Assembly (NCBI RefSeq): GCF_001425575.1
Contig: NZ_LMRD01000001.1
Span: forward strand, 583,745-647,744
Length of the DNA stretch: 64,000 nt
DNA from: Aurantimonas sp. Leaf443
Lineage (GTDB): Bacteria > Pseudomonadota > Alphaproteobacteria > Rhizobiales > Rhizobiaceae
Direction of reading: 5' to 3'
The notes beneath the pieces are model-generated. The model searched no databases, was not told the origin of the DNA, and worked only from the letters and a program-made list of their open reading frames with translations. Position numbers and translations under genes: made by a program. This document shows positions 1 through 9,667 of this stretch, piece after piece (within the stretch, counting starts at the first letter, position 1; each line of letters begins with the position of its first letter).

Positions 1-139
1 AGAGGGCAAGGGCGTCGGCGCCACCGCCGCCTCGAATGCCGCGCCGACGGTCGCCGCCATCATCCGCCGCTCGGCGACGCTGCTCAAGGTGAAGCCCGAG
101 TTCGAGGAGCCCGGCAAGTCGCTCCTCGTCTCCTATTGA
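1..139 (+). CDS. ftsI: FtsI / PBP3, C-terminal end (partial)
   Basis: The window opens inside a reading frame whose last 45 codons end at a TGA at 137-139. The visible tail contains AAPTVAAIIRR, which resembles the conserved end of the transpeptidase domain of division-specific class B penicillin-binding proteins (AAPVFxxI in the family). FtsI cross-links septal peptidoglycan in the periplasm and works with FtsW. The identification rests mainly on position, since murE, murF, mraY, murD and ftsW follow on the same strand, which is the normal dcw order. The catalytic SxxK, SxN and KTG motifs lie outside the window. About 130 bases without a gene separate it from murE. Confidence 0.8.
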   Translation, partial: EGKGVGATAASNAAPTVAAIIRRSATLLKVKPEFEEPGKSLLVSY

Positions 140-272
140 GCGCGGACGATTGCCGGCCGGCGTGGCTGATAAGACTCAATGAGCACCGTGCACGCGCGGG
201 CGTGATGCTCTAAGAGACGGCCAACGGCGGACCGGGTGCGGCGCCGACAAACGAACGCGGATGTTGAGGGCG

Positions 273-1721
273 ATGAAGCTTTCCGAACTCGCCGTTGGCC
301 TCGCCGACGGCATGCAAGGCGAGGATCGCGACATCGCCGGACTGACGGCCGATTCGCGCGCCGTGAAACCCGGCTTCCTCTTCGCCGCGCTCGCCGGCTG
401 GAAGAGCGACGGGGCGCGCTACGCCGCGGAGGCCAGGGCCGGCGGAGCCGCCGCCATCCTCGCGGGCGAGGGCACGCCGGTCGAGACCGATCTGCCCGTC
501 CTGCGCTCGCAGGACCCGCGTCGCGCGCTCGCCCTGATGGCCGCGCGCTTCCACGGCGCGCAGCCCGAGAAGGTCGTCGCCGTCACCGGCACGGCGGGCA
601 AGACCTCGATCGCCGCCTTCACACGCCAGATCTGGGCCCATGCCGGCCTTGCCGCCGCCTCGATCGGCACGACCGGGGTCGTCTCGCCGACGCGCGACGA
701 ATACGGCTCGCTGACGACGCCCGATCCCGTCGATCTCGCCCGCCTCATGGCAGAGCTCGCCGGCGAGGGCGTCACCCACGCGGCGATGGAGGCCTCCAGC
801 CACGGCATCGTGCAGCGCCGCCTCGACGGCGTTCGCCTCGCGGCCGCCGGCTTCAGCAATCTCGGCCACGACCATCTCGACTATCACGCCGATGCCGAGG
901 ACTATTTCGCCGCCAAGATGCGCCTCTTCGACACCCTTCTCCCGAAGGGCGCGCCCGCGGTGATCTTCGCCGACGACAAATGGTCCGGCCGCGCCGTCGC
1001 CACCGCCGTCCTGTCGGGCGCCGAGGTGCTGACGGTCGGGCGCGAGGGCCGGTTCCTCACGCTGAAGCGCCTCGAGCACGAGCGCCATCGCCAGATCGCC
1101 GAGATCGAGGCGGACGGGCGCATCCACCGCATCGTGCTGCCGCTGGCCGGCGAGTTCCAGATGTCGAACGCGCTGGTCGCGGCAGGCCTTTCCATCGCCA
1201 CCGGCGTCGCGCTCGATACGGCGCTGGAGGCGCTCGAGGGCCTGAAGGGCGCGTCCGGGCGCCTGGAACTGGCGGGCACCACGCGCAGCGGCGCCCCGGT
1301 CTTCGTCGACTACGCCCACAAGCCCGAGGCGCTGGAGAACGTCCTGTCGGCCGTGCGCCCCTTCACCACGGGCCGCGTCGTCGCCGTGATCGGCTGCGGC
1401 GGCGACCGCGACCGCGCCAAGCGCCCGATGATGGGCGAGATCGCCCATCGCCTCGCCGACACCGTCATCGTCACCGACGACAATCCGCGCTCCGAAGACC
1501 CTGCCGCCATCCGTGCCGCGATCATGGAAGCCGCGCCCGGCGCGCGCGAGGTCGCCGATCGCCGCGCCGCGATCCGCCTCGCCGTCCTCGAGGCGAGGGC
1601 CGGCGACACCGTTCTCGTCGCCGGCAAGGGCCACGAGGTCGGCCAGACCGTCGGCACCGTGACGCACCCTTTCAGCGACCACGAGGAAGTGCGCGCCGCC
1701 ATCGCCGAGGCCGCCCGATGA
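273..1721 (+). CDS. murE: UDP-MurNAc-tripeptide synthetase MurE (meso-DAP adding)
   Basis: Cytoplasmic ATP-dependent ligase that adds meso-diaminopimelate to UDP-MurNAc-L-Ala-D-Glu. The sequence shows the N-terminal Mur domain, the P-loop GTAGKTS (Lys about 110), the central HLDYH region, and DNPR at about 403-406. In this family DNPR marks meso-DAP rather than lysine specificity. The length, 482 residues, is normal. I chose the ATG at 273 (MKLSELA) because a GAGG lies just upstream. An in-frame ATG at 261 would add four residues. The stop overlaps the murF start by four bases (ATGA), so the two are translationally coupled within the dcw operon. Confidence 0.95.
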   Translation: MKLSELAVGLADGMQGEDRDIAGLTADSRAVKPGFLFAALAGWKSDGARYAAEARAGGAAAILAGEGTPVETDLPVLRSQDPRRALALMAARFHGAQPEKVVAVTGTAGKTSIAAFTRQIWAHAGLAAASIGTTGVVSPTRDEYGSLTTPDPVDLARLMAELAGEGVTHAAMEASSHGIVQRRLDGVRLAAAGFSNLGHDHLDYHADAEDYFAAKMRLFDTLLPKGAPAVIFADDKWSGRAVATAVLSGAEVLTVGREGRFLTLKRLEHERHRQIAEIEADGRIHRIVLPLAGEFQMSNALVAAGLSIATGVALDTALEALEGLKGASGRLELAGTTRSGAPVFVDYAHKPEALENVLSAVRPFTTGRVVAVIGCGGDRDRAKRPMMGEIAHRLADTVIVTDDNPRSEDPAAIRAAIMEAAPGAREVADRRAAIRLAVLEARAGDTVLVAGKGHEVGQTVGTVTHPFSDHEEVRAAIAEAAR

Positions 1722-3163
1722 ACGCGCCCCTCTGGCACACGCAGGAAATGGCGGCGGCGATGCACGGCCGCCTCCACGGCGCGGTGCCCGACGCCATCAC
1801 CGGCCTGTCCATCGACAGCCGCACGATCCAGCCGGGCGACGCCTTTCTCGCCATCCTCGGCGAGCAGTTCGACGGGCACGACTTCGTGGCCGCCGCCGCC
1901 AAGGGCGGGGCCGCGCTCCACGTCGTCTCGAAGGCGCGGCACGGCGAGTTCGAAGGGCTCGGCCTGCCGCTCCTCGTGGTCGACGACGTGCTGCGGGCTC
2001 TGGAACGGCTTGCCGTCGCGGCGCGCGCGCGGTCGCAGGCCGGCATCGTCGCGGTGACGGGCAGCGTCGGCAAGACGACGACCAAGGAGGCGCTGCGCCA
2101 GGCGCTGGCCGCCTGCGGCACGGTCCATGCGAGCGTCGCCTCGTTCAACAATCACTGGGGCGTGCCGCTGAGCCTGGCCCGCCTGCCGCAGGAGGCGCGC
2201 TTCGCCGTCTTCGAGATCGGCATGAACCATCCCGGCGAGATCCGCCCGCTCGTGAAGTTCGTGCGCCCGCAGGTCGCCATCGTCACGCTGATCGCCCCCG
2301 TCCATCTCGGCTTCTTCCGCGACGTGGAGGAGATCGCCACCGCCAAGGCCGAGATCTTCGAGGGTCTGGAACCCGGCGGCACGGCCGTCCTCAACATCGA
2401 CGACGCGCATTTCGTGCAGCTCGAGAATCTCGCGGAAGCCGCCGGCGTCGAGCGCGTCCTCACCTTCGGCGAGAGCGAGGCGGCGCAGGTGCGGCTTCTG
2501 TCCTTCGAGAGCACGGGCGAGGGCTCGCGCATGGTCGCCGACGTCGCGGGCGCGCATCACGAGATCGCGCTGCAGACGAGCGGGCGCCATATCGCGCAGA
2601 ACCTCCTCGCCGTCCTCGGCGCGGTCCAGCTTCTCGGCGCCGATGTCGGCGCGGCCGCGCGGGCGCTCGGCGCCTGGCGCGCCGTGAAGGGGCGGGGCCT
2701 CAGCACGCGCGTCGCGCTGGCCGGCGGTCCCCTGACGCTGCTCGACGAGAGCTACAACGCCAATCCCGCCTCGATGAAGGCCGCGCTGGCCGTTCTCGGC
2801 GGCACGGCGCCGGGCTCGGGCGGGCGGCGGATCGCGGTTCTCGGCGACATGCGCGAACTCGGCGACCACGCGCCCGCCCTTCACGCCGCGCTCGCCGAGC
2901 CGATCGCCGCCGCGAAGGTGGACCTCGTCCATCTCGCCGGTCCCGACATGAAGGCGCTCGCGTCCGTCCTGCCGGCGCAGACGTGCCGCTGGCACGAGAA
3001 CGCCGCGGCGCTGAACGCCAGCCTCCTGCCGACCCTTCGGGCCGGCGACGTGGTGATGGTCAAGGCCTCCAACAGCATCGGCTTCCGCAAGGTGGTCGAG
3101 GCGATCGAGGCGCTCGCCATCGGCCCCGACACGCACGACAGACCTTCGGAGACCGCCCGATGA
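1718..3163 (+). CDS. murF: UDP-MurNAc-pentapeptide synthetase MurF
   Basis: Adds D-Ala-D-Ala to UDP-MurNAc-tripeptide, completing the cytoplasmic peptidoglycan precursor. The 481-residue protein has the Mur ligase N-terminal domain ([15 protein letters not shown]), the P-loop GSVGKTT (Lys about 119), [11 protein letters not shown] in the central domain, and a C-terminal domain with [11 protein letters not shown] and VLGDMRELG, all typical of MurF. The open frame extends far upstream but only as a shadow of murE. The start at 1718 follows from the four-base ATGA overlap with the murE stop. The downstream mraY start overlaps in the same way. Confidence 0.95.
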   Translation: MNAPLWHTQEMAAAMHGRLHGAVPDAITGLSIDSRTIQPGDAFLAILGEQFDGHDFVAAAAKGGAALHVVSKARHGEFEGLGLPLLVVDDVLRALERLAVAARARSQAGIVAVTGSVGKTTTKEALRQALAACGTVHASVASFNNHWGVPLSLARLPQEARFAVFEIGMNHPGEIRPLVKFVRPQVAIVTLIAPVHLGFFRDVEEIATAKAEIFEGLEPGGTAVLNIDDAHFVQLENLAEAAGVERVLTFGESEAAQVRLLSFESTGEGSRMVADVAGAHHEIALQTSGRHIAQNLLAVLGAVQLLGADVGAAARALGAWRAVKGRGLSTRVALAGGPLTLLDESYNANPASMKAALAVLGGTAPGSGGRRIAVLGDMRELGDHAPALHAALAEPIAAAKVDLVHLAGPDMKALASVLPAQTCRWHENAAALNASLLPTLRAGDVVMVKASNSIGFRKVVEAIEALAIGPDTHDRPSETAR

Positions 3164-4242
3164 TCGCCTTTCTCGGCCAGTTCTCCGAGCAGTTCCCGCT
3201 GTTCAACGTCTTCCGCTACATCACCTTCCGCACCGGCGCGGCGATGATCACCGGCTTCATCATGGTGTTCCTGTTCGGCCCGGTCGTCATCTCGGCGCTG
3301 CGCCTGCGCCAGGGCAAGGGCCAGCCGATCCGCGCCGACGGGCCGCAGACCCATTTCAAGAAGGCCGGCACGCCGACCATGGGCGGGCTGATGATCCTGA
3401 CCGGCTTCCTGGTGGCGACGCTGCTCTGGGCCGATCTCAGCAACATCTATGTCTGGACCGTCCTGATGGTGACGGTCGGCTTCGGCGCGATCGGCTTCTA
3501 CGACGACTATCTGAAGGTGACGAAGCAGAGCCACAAGGGCTTCTCCGGCAAGCTGCGGCTGGCGCTGGAATTCGTCATCGCCGGGCTCGCCTGCGCCCTC
3601 ATCGTGCATGCGGGCACCGGCAGCTTCGCCACCTCGCTCGCCTTTCCCTTCGTGAAGACGCTGCTCCTCGATCTCGGGCTCTTCTACGTCGCGCTCGCCG
3701 CCTTCGTGATCGTGGGGGCGGGCAACGCGGTGAACCTCACGGACGGGCTCGACGGTCTCGCCATCGTGCCCATCATGATCGCGGCGGCCGCCTTCGGCCT
3801 CATCGCCTATCTCTCGGGCAACGTGAACTTCGCCAACTACCTGCAGATCCACTACGTCATCGGCACGGGCGAACTCGCCCCGCTCTGCGGCGCGGTGATC
3901 GGGGCCGGCCTCGGCTTCCTCTGGTTCAACGCGCCCCCGGCGGCCATCTTCATGGGCGACACGGGCTCGCTCGCGCTCGGCGGCATGACCGGCACGATCG
4001 CGGTCGCCACCAAGCACGAGCTCGTGCTCGCAATCATCGGCGGCCTCTTCGTGGTGGAGGCCATGTCGGTCATCATCCAGGTCGTCTCCTTCAAGCTCAC
4101 CGGCAAGCGGGTGTTCCTGATGGCGCCGATCCACCATCACTTCGAGAAGCTCGGCTGGACGGAGAGCCAGGTCGTGATCCGCTTCTGGATCATCGCCTTC
4201 ATCCTCGCCTTCGTCGGCCTCTCCACGCTGAAGCTGCGCTAG
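3160..4242 (+). CDS. mraY: Phospho-MurNAc-pentapeptide transferase MraY
   Basis: Polytopic inner-membrane enzyme that transfers phospho-MurNAc-pentapeptide to undecaprenyl phosphate, giving lipid I. The 360-residue sequence is largely hydrophobic, with about ten membrane segments. It carries the family landmarks GTPTMGG, the FYDDYLKV region, [21 protein letters not shown] and the [10 protein letters not shown] segment near the C terminus. Its ATG at 3160 overlaps the murF stop by four bases. Three bases separate its stop from murD, so the operon is continuous. Confidence 0.96.
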   Translation: MIAFLGQFSEQFPLFNVFRYITFRTGAAMITGFIMVFLFGPVVISALRLRQGKGQPIRADGPQTHFKKAGTPTMGGLMILTGFLVATLLWADLSNIYVWTVLMVTVGFGAIGFYDDYLKVTKQSHKGFSGKLRLALEFVIAGLACALIVHAGTGSFATSLAFPFVKTLLLDLGLFYVALAAFVIVGAGNAVNLTDGLDGLAIVPIMIAAAAFGLIAYLSGNVNFANYLQIHYVIGTGELAPLCGAVIGAGLGFLWFNAPPAAIFMGDTGSLALGGMTGTIAVATKHELVLAIIGGLFVVEAMSVIIQVVSFKLTGKRVFLMAPIHHHFEKLGWTESQVVIRFWIIAFILAFVGLSTLKLR

Positions 4243-4245
4243 GCG

Positions 4246-5640
4246 ATGATCCCGGTCCGCACCCTTTCCGGCCGGCGCGTCGCGCTCTTCGGCCTCGGCG
4301 GCTCGGGCCGGGCCACCGCGCTCGCCCTCATCGCCGGCGGCGCCGAGGTTCTCGCCCATGACGACAACCCGGCAAGCCTCGCGCAGGCGGCCGCGGAAGG
4401 TATCCCGACCGGCGATCTGCGCGCCGCCGACTGGCGCGCCTTCGACGCCTTCGTCCTCTCGCCGGGCGTGCCGCTCACCCATCCGCGCCCGCATTGGAGC
4501 GTCGAGATGGCACGGGCCGCCGGCGTTCCCGTGATCGGCGACGTCGAGCTCTTCGCCCGCGAGCGCGCGGCCTGCGCGCCGGACGCCCCCTTCGTCGCCA
4601 TCACCGGCACCAACGGCAAGTCGACGACGACCGCGCTCATCGCCCATTGCCTGCGCGATGCCGGTCGCGACACGCAGCTCGGCGGCAATATCGGCGTCGC
4701 GGTCCTGACGCTCGATCCGCCGGCCCCCGGTCGCTTCTACGTGGTGGAGTGCTCCTCCTACCAGATCGACCTCGCGCCGACGCTCGGGCCGTCCGTCGGC
4801 ATCCTCCTCAACCTGACGCCCGACCATCTCGACCGCCACGGCACGATGGAGAACTACGCCGCCATCAAGGAACGGCTGGTCGCGCGCTCGCGGACCGCCG
4901 TCGTCGGGATGGACGACCCGTTTTGCCGCGCCATCGCCGACCGGCTGGAGGCGGCGGGGCGCACCGTCCTGCGCATTTCCCAGGAGCCCCTCGAAGGCCC
5001 GGGCGTCTTCTTCGACGCCGGCACGGTGGTGCGGCGCGACGCCGGCGGAACCGAGACGCGTTTCTCGCTCGAAGGGATCGGCTCGCTGCGCGGCCGCCAT
5101 AACGGGCAGAACGCCTGCGCCGCCGTGGCCGCTCTCACCGCGGTCGGCCTGTCGGACACGGAAATCGCCGGCGCCCTGAAGCGCTTTCCCGGTCTTGCCC
5201 ATCGCATGGAGGAGGTCGGCCGGCAGGGCCGGGTGCTCTTCGTCAACGATTCCAAGGCGACCAATGCCGAGGCCGCCGCGCCCGCGCTCGCCGCGTTCGA
5301 GCGCATCCGCTGGATCGCCGGCGGCCTGCCGAAGGCCGGCGGCATCGCCGCGCTCGAACCGTTCTTCCCGCGCATCGCCAAGGCCTATCTGATCGGCGAG
5401 GCGGCGCCACAATTTGCCGCCACTCTTGGTGAACGAATTCCTTACGAAATATCCGGTACGCTCGACGTCGCGATCGAAAACGCGGCACGGGACGCCGGAG
5501 AGAGCGGAGAGGCGGAGGTCGTCCTCCTCTCCCCGGCCTGTGCGAGTTTCGACCAGTTCCGCAATTTCGAGGTCCGGGGCGACGCCTTTCGCGAAAGCGT
5601 GGGCAGGCTCGCCGGGATCGAGCCGATCTCGAGGGGTTAG
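4246..5640 (+). CDS. murD: UDP-MurNAc-L-alanine:D-glutamate ligase MurD
   Basis: Adds D-glutamate to UDP-MurNAc-L-Ala in the cytoplasm. The sequence has an N-terminal Rossmann-like domain (FGLGGSGRA), the P-loop GTNGKST (Lys about 125), [12 protein letters not shown] in the central domain, [12 protein letters not shown], and a C-terminal domain with [12 protein letters not shown]. The last is highly typical of MurD. The length, 464 residues, is normal. It starts three bases after mraY and ends three bases before ftsW. Confidence 0.96.
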   Translation: MIPVRTLSGRRVALFGLGGSGRATALALIAGGAEVLAHDDNPASLAQAAAEGIPTGDLRAADWRAFDAFVLSPGVPLTHPRPHWSVEMARAAGVPVIGDVELFARERAACAPDAPFVAITGTNGKSTTTALIAHCLRDAGRDTQLGGNIGVAVLTLDPPAPGRFYVVECSSYQIDLAPTLGPSVGILLNLTPDHLDRHGTMENYAAIKERLVARSRTAVVGMDDPFCRAIADRLEAAGRTVLRISQEPLEGPGVFFDAGTVVRRDAGGTETRFSLEGIGSLRGRHNGQNACAAVAALTAVGLSDTEIAGALKRFPGLAHRMEEVGRQGRVLFVNDSKATNAEAAAPALAAFERIRWIAGGLPKAGGIAALEPFFPRIAKAYLIGEAAPQFAATLGERIPYEISGTLDVAIENAARDAGESGEAEVVLLSPACASFDQFRNFEVRGDAFRESVGRLAGIEPISRG

Positions 5641-5643
5641 CCG

Positions 5644-6798
5644 ATGACAAGCCGGGCACGTCGCAGCGTCGTCAGCGATTGGTGGTGGGGGGTGGACCGC
5701 TGGTTCCTCGCCGCCTTCCTGACGCTTCTGGTGGGGGGGCTCGTCCTCTCCTTCGCCGCGAGCCCGCCGGTCGCCGAGCGCATCGGGCTGGAGCCCTTCC
5801 ACTTCGTCAAGCGCCACGCCTTCTTCCTGCTGCCCTCGCTGGCGGTGATGTTCGGCTGCTCGCTGCTGACGCCGCGCGGCGTGCGCCGCGCCTCGCTCCT
5901 CATCTTCTGCGGCGCGCTCGGCCTCATGGTGCTCGCGCTCTTCTTCGGCGCCGAGATCAAGGGCGCGCGGCGCTGGGTCGATCTCGGCCCCCTGCAGATC
6001 CAGCCGTCCGAATTCATGAAGCCGGCTTTCGTGGTGCTCTGCGCCTGGCTCTTCGCCGAGAAGGCGAGCCGTCCGGAGATTCCGGGCAACCTCTTCGCGC
6101 TGATCCTGCTCCTCGTCGTCGCGGCGCTCCTCATCGCCCAGCCCGACTTCGGCCAGACGATCCTCATCTCCGGCGCCTGGGGCGGCCTGTTCTTCATGGC
6201 GGGCATGCCGTGGATCTGGATCTCGCTGCTCGCGGCGGTCGGCGGCGTCGGCTTCGTGATGGCCTATTCGGTCTTCCCGCACGTGGCGAGCCGCATCGAC
6301 CGCTTCGTGACCGGCGAGGGCGACACGTTCCAGACCGACACGGCGCGCGACGCGATCATGCGCGGCGGCTGGCTGGGCCAGGGGCCGGGCGAGGGCACGG
6401 TCAAGCGCATGCTGCCCGACAGCCATACCGACTTCGCCTTCTCCGTCATCGCCGAGGAGTTCGGCATCATCACCTGCATGGTGCTGGCGACGCTCTTCGC
6501 CTTCGTCGTGGTGCGCGGCCTGTCCGTGGCGCTCGCCCAGCGCGACGTGTTCACGCGCCTCGCCATCTCGGGGCTCGTCTTCCTGTTCGGTCTCCAGTCC
6601 ATCATCAACATGGCGGTGAACCTGCAGCTGATGCCGGCCAAGGGCATGACGCTGCCCTTCATCTCCTATGGCGGCTCCTCGATGCTCGCCGTCGCCGTCT
6701 CGGCCGGCTTCGTGCTGGCGCTGACGCGCCGCAAGCCGGAGAACCGCTCCTATACGGACCGCCTCATGGAGCGCACGCTCGTCCTGCACCGGGCCTGA
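5644..6798 (+). CDS. ftsW: Septal peptidoglycan glycosyltransferase FtsW (SEDS)
   Basis: SEDS-family membrane glycosyltransferase that polymerises lipid II at the septum together with FtsI. The 384 residues contain about ten membrane segments. Recognisable motifs are GARRWVDLG, QPSEFMKPA, GLFFMAGMPW, the large periplasmic loop with GPGEGTVKRMLPDSHTDF, and the C-terminal block GMTLPFISYGGSSML. The N terminus (TSRARRSVVSDWWWGVDRW) is the usual cytoplasmic lead. In many Hyphomicrobiales murG and murC come next. Here the next gene is convergent and unrelated, so the cluster is broken at this point. Confidence 0.96.
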   Translation: MTSRARRSVVSDWWWGVDRWFLAAFLTLLVGGLVLSFAASPPVAERIGLEPFHFVKRHAFFLLPSLAVMFGCSLLTPRGVRRASLLIFCGALGLMVLALFFGAEIKGARRWVDLGPLQIQPSEFMKPAFVVLCAWLFAEKASRPEIPGNLFALILLLVVAALLIAQPDFGQTILISGAWGGLFFMAGMPWIWISLLAAVGGVGFVMAYSVFPHVASRIDRFVTGEGDTFQTDTARDAIMRGGWLGQGPGEGTVKRMLPDSHTDFAFSVIAEEFGIITCMVLATLFAFVVVRGLSVALAQRDVFTRLAISGLVFLFGLQSIINMAVNLQLMPAKGMTLPFISYGGSSMLAVAVSAGFVLALTRRKPENRSYTDRLMERTLVLHRA

Positions 6799-6826
6799 CG
6801 CGCTCGGGGACGGGGAGGCGAAGGGC

Positions 6827-6844
6827 GGGGAGGGAGCCTTCCCC
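6827..6844. terminator. Hairpin between convergent ftsW and GGDEF-EAL gene
   Basis: GGGGAGG and CTTCCCC can pair across a four-base loop (one G-T pair). The hairpin sits in the short space between two convergent stop codons. No T-run follows, so it is only a possible bidirectional terminator. Confidence 0.35.
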
Positions 6845-6855
6845 GAACCGCGCGT

Positions 6856-9054
6856 TCAGGCCACCCGGCGTGCCGCGTCCGAGGGCGAGGCGCCAAGGGC
6901 CGCCGCAAACGCGCTCGCGCCCATGGGCCGGCCGAAATGATAGCCCTGGCCCTCCTGGCAGTAGGCGCCCATGAGCGCGGCCTGCTCCGCCGTCTCGATG
7001 CCCTCGGCGATGACCTCTAGATCGAAGCCTTGCGCGAGGCGCGAGATGGCTTCCACGATCAGCCGGTCGCGGTCGCCGACATCGGCGCCGCTGACGAAGG
7101 AGCGGTCGATCTTCAGGCGCGTGACGGGAAAGTCCTTCAGCATCGTGAGCGAGGCGAAGCCCGTGCCGTAATCGTCGAAGGCGATGCCGACGCCCATCTC
7201 CCGCAATTCCCGCAGCGTCGCGTGGATGCGGAATTCGTTGCGCAGGATCGTGTTCTCCGTGATCTCCAGCTCCAGGCCGCAGGCGGGCAGGCCGGCCTCG
7301 CGCAGCGCCCATTCGACCACCGACGGCAGGTCGCCGGACCGGAACTGGGCGGCGAAGAGGTTCACGCCGACGCGAAACCCCTCATGGCCGGCGGCGCGCC
7401 ACTCGGCCGCCTGCCGGCAGGCCGTGCGCAGGATCCATTCTGAGACGGGCACGGCCAGAAGGCTGTTCTCCAGCGTCGAGAGGAAGGCCGCCGGCGACAG
7501 CAGTCCGCGCTCGCGGTGGTTCCAGCGGATGAGCGCCTCGGCCCCGGCGAAGGCGCCGTCGCTGAGGCGGATCTGCGGCTGGTAGAAGAGCTCGAATTCG
7601 CCCTTCTCCCAGGCCTGCCTTATGCCGGAACTGACGGAGACGCGCGTCTGCGCGATGGGGCGAAGGTCCTGCGTGAACAGCCGCACGCGGCCCTTGCCGT
7701 CCGCCTTGGCGCGATAGAGCGCGAGATCGGCCTGCTCCAGCAGCGCCTCGCCGCTCCGCCCCTCGCCGCTGTCGAGCGCGATGCCGGCGCTCGCCCCGAC
7801 ATAGACCGAGCGCTCGCCGAGCTCCACCGGCCGCTCGATGGCGGCGATGAGCGTATCGGCGAAGTCCGCGGCCGAAAGTGGGTCGGCGCGGTTCTCCAGA
7901 ACGACCACGAACTCGTCCCCGCCGAGGCGGCAGGCGAGACCGTCCTGGCCGACGAGATCGCGCAGGCGCAGCGCCACCGCCTTCAGGACCTCGTCGCCGG
8001 CGGCGTGGCCGAGACTGTCGTTGACCTCCTTGAAGCCGTCGAGATCGAGAAGGATCAGCGAGGTCGGGCGGCCGGCGGCGGCGGCGGCCGCGAGGGCGGT
8101 CTGCAGGACCGTGCGGTTGGCGAGGTCGGTCAGCGCGTCGTATTCGGCCGCGCGCTTCAGCCGCGCCTCCGTGGCGAGCCGCTCGGTGATGTCGCGGGCG
8201 ATGGCGCCGAAGCGGTGCTCGCCCGCCTCCATCCAGTGGGAGAGGGAAAGCTCGATGGGGAATTCCGTCCCGTCGCGGCGCAGCGCCGGCACGGTGACGA
8301 GCGAGCCGACGAGCGTGGTCGGCAGGCCGGCGGTGACCCGTGCCACGCCCGCCACGTGCATCGGCCGCATCGGGGCCGGCATGATCATGGTGAGGACCTG
8401 CCCGACGGCCTCCTGCGCGCTGTAGCCGAACATGCGCTCGGCGGCGCTGTTCCAGGAGAGGATGCGGCTCTCCCCGTCCGCGCAGACGACCGCGTCCGCC
8501 GCCGAGCCGGCCACGGCGTCGAACCGGCGCCGCCCGTCCGCCTCGATGGTCGACAGGCGCTGCACTTCCAGCTTGTCCATCACGAGGCCGGCAAGGTCGG
8601 CCAGCGACTGCCGCTCGTCCGCCGAGAGACCGTGCGGGCGCGGCACCACGTCCTTGATGCAGAGCGCGCCGATCACGAACCCGTCCGGCGTCACCAGCGG
8701 CGCGCCGGCATAGAAGCGGATGCGGGGCTCGCCGGTCACGAGGGCGGATCCTGCGAAGCGCTCGTCCAGCGTGGCGTCCGGCACGACCATGACGTCCCGC
8801 GTCAGGATCGTGTGGGTGCAGAAGGAGCCTTCGCGCGTCAGTTCGCAGGCGTCGAGGCCGAGCCGCGCCTTGAAGAACTGCCGGTCCGCGGCGACGAGCG
8901 AGACGAGGGCGATGGGCACGCCGAAGATGCGCCGGGCATGGCGCACGATCGTGTCGAACCCGGGTTCGGGCGCGGTGTCGAGCACATGATACTCGTCGAG
9001 CGCCAGAAGCCGGCGGGCCTCGTCTTGCGGGACGGGAAAGAAAGAGCTGGCCAT
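6856..9054 (-). CDS. GAF-PAS-GGDEF-EAL cyclic-di-GMP signalling protein
   Basis: A 732-residue soluble protein without membrane segments. In order it has a GAF domain (about 20-165, with FCTHTI and FYAGAPL), a PAS domain (about 175-290, VCADGESRILSWN), a GGDEF domain (intact GGDEF at 378-382) and an EAL domain (EAL at 506-508, later DDYGTGFASL). Family knowledge: GGDEF makes and EAL hydrolyses c-di-GMP. Both signature motifs are present, so either or both activities are possible. The GAF and PAS domains suggest a cytoplasmic ligand or redox input. The gene is convergent with ftsW and divergent from a small Cys/His protein gene 48 bases away. Confidence 0.93.
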   Translation of the reverse strand: MASSFFPVPQDEARRLLALDEYHVLDTAPEPGFDTIVRHARRIFGVPIALVSLVAADRQFFKARLGLDACELTREGSFCTHTILTRDVMVVPDATLDERFAGSALVTGEPRIRFYAGAPLVTPDGFVIGALCIKDVVPRPHGLSADERQSLADLAGLVMDKLEVQRLSTIEADGRRRFDAVAGSAADAVVCADGESRILSWNSAAERMFGYSAQEAVGQVLTMIMPAPMRPMHVAGVARVTAGLPTTLVGSLVTVPALRRDGTEFPIELSLSHWMEAGEHRFGAIARDITERLATEARLKRAAEYDALTDLANRTVLQTALAAAAAAGRPTSLILLDLDGFKEVNDSLGHAAGDEVLKAVALRLRDLVGQDGLACRLGGDEFVVVLENRADPLSAADFADTLIAAIERPVELGERSVYVGASAGIALDSGEGRSGEALLEQADLALYRAKADGKGRVRLFTQDLRPIAQTRVSVSSGIRQAWEKGEFELFYQPQIRLSDGAFAGAEALIRWNHRERGLLSPAAFLSTLENSLLAVPVSEWILRTACRQAAEWRAAGHEGFRVGVNLFAAQFRSGDLPSVVEWALREAGLPACGLELEITENTILRNEFRIHATLRELREMGVGIAFDDYGTGFASLTMLKDFPVTRLKIDRSFVSGADVGDRDRLIVEAISRLAQGFDLEVIAEGIETAEQAALMGAYCQEGQGYHFGRPMGASAFAAALGASPSDAARRVA

Positions 9055-9102
9055 CGTCGCGTCCTATCGGACCAAGCGTCCCGCACGCTCGAAGGTCCTT
9101 TG

Positions 9103-9264
9103 ATGTCTGAAGTGATGGATCCTGTTTCATGCAAGTCTTGCGCAACGATGCCACGAAGACGTTACGGAAGACTTCCCGGTCGCGTTTACCTTTGCGAACG
9201 GCACAGGCAGTATCGCCGCCTGCGGGGCGCCGGGTTTCAGACGCCGATTCGCCGATCTCGATAG
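9103..9264 (+). CDS. Small Cys/His-rich protein, putative zinc-binding (53 aa)
   Basis: Not a gene I recognise. The frame encodes 53 residues beginning MSEVMDPVSCKSC and ending FQTPIRRSR. It has CxxC near residues 10-13 and CxxH near 32-35 (LCERHRQYRR), spaced like the two knuckles of a small zinc ribbon or treble clef, and a very basic second half. An AAGG lies seven bases before the ATG. It is divergent from the GGDEF-EAL gene, which starts 49 bases away. The Cys/His spacing argues that the frame is real, but the length is small and no homologue can be checked here. RNA or DNA binding would suit the charge; this is an inference only. Confidence 0.45.
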   Translation: MSEVMDPVSCKSCATMPRRRYGRLPGRVYLCERHRQYRRLRGAGFQTPIRRSR

Positions 9265-9667
9265 CGATATCTTGTATGTCTCCGCCGTCGCGGTGGATGA
9301 CGCTCGCGCGAAGAACATCTCCGGGATCGTGCCCGCTCCTGCATTTGGCGTTGCTCGCTGCCGCGCGGGGCGTCCTCTTGCGGGCCCGCTCCATCGCGCC
9401 GTGCGGACATGGATCCACCGGGCGAGGGTGCCCGCAGACTCATGGGGATTTCTCGCGCCGTCCCGCGCCGCCGGACGGGCGCGCCCGAAGCGAGGGCTCG
9501 CCATGCCCGATCGCGTCAGAAAGAACCGTCCGCATCAGTTGGACTGATGAGGTTGCTTCTAGTGACGGCATCGACGTCGCTTACCTCCCTGGCTGTCGGT
9601 GCCGCATGGGGCGGACCGGTGCCGGGCCGAACGGGCCTCGGCTGAACGAGAGCCAAGGGAGCGAGCG
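9265..9667. other. Intergenic stretch, no gene seen
   Basis: About 400 bases between the small Cys/His frame and the membrane protein gene. Open frames here lack ribosome-binding sites and have no recognisable composition. An AAGGGAG at 9655-9661 serves the GTG start at 9668. No clear promoter or hairpin was identified. Confidence 0.5.

Noticed and set aside
2881-6789. A very long open frame on the minus strand opposite murF, mraY, murD and ftsW
   Set aside because: It is antisense to four well-supported genes, is made of charged low-complexity sequence rich in Glu, Arg, His and Asp, and follows from the strong GC bias in third codon positions.
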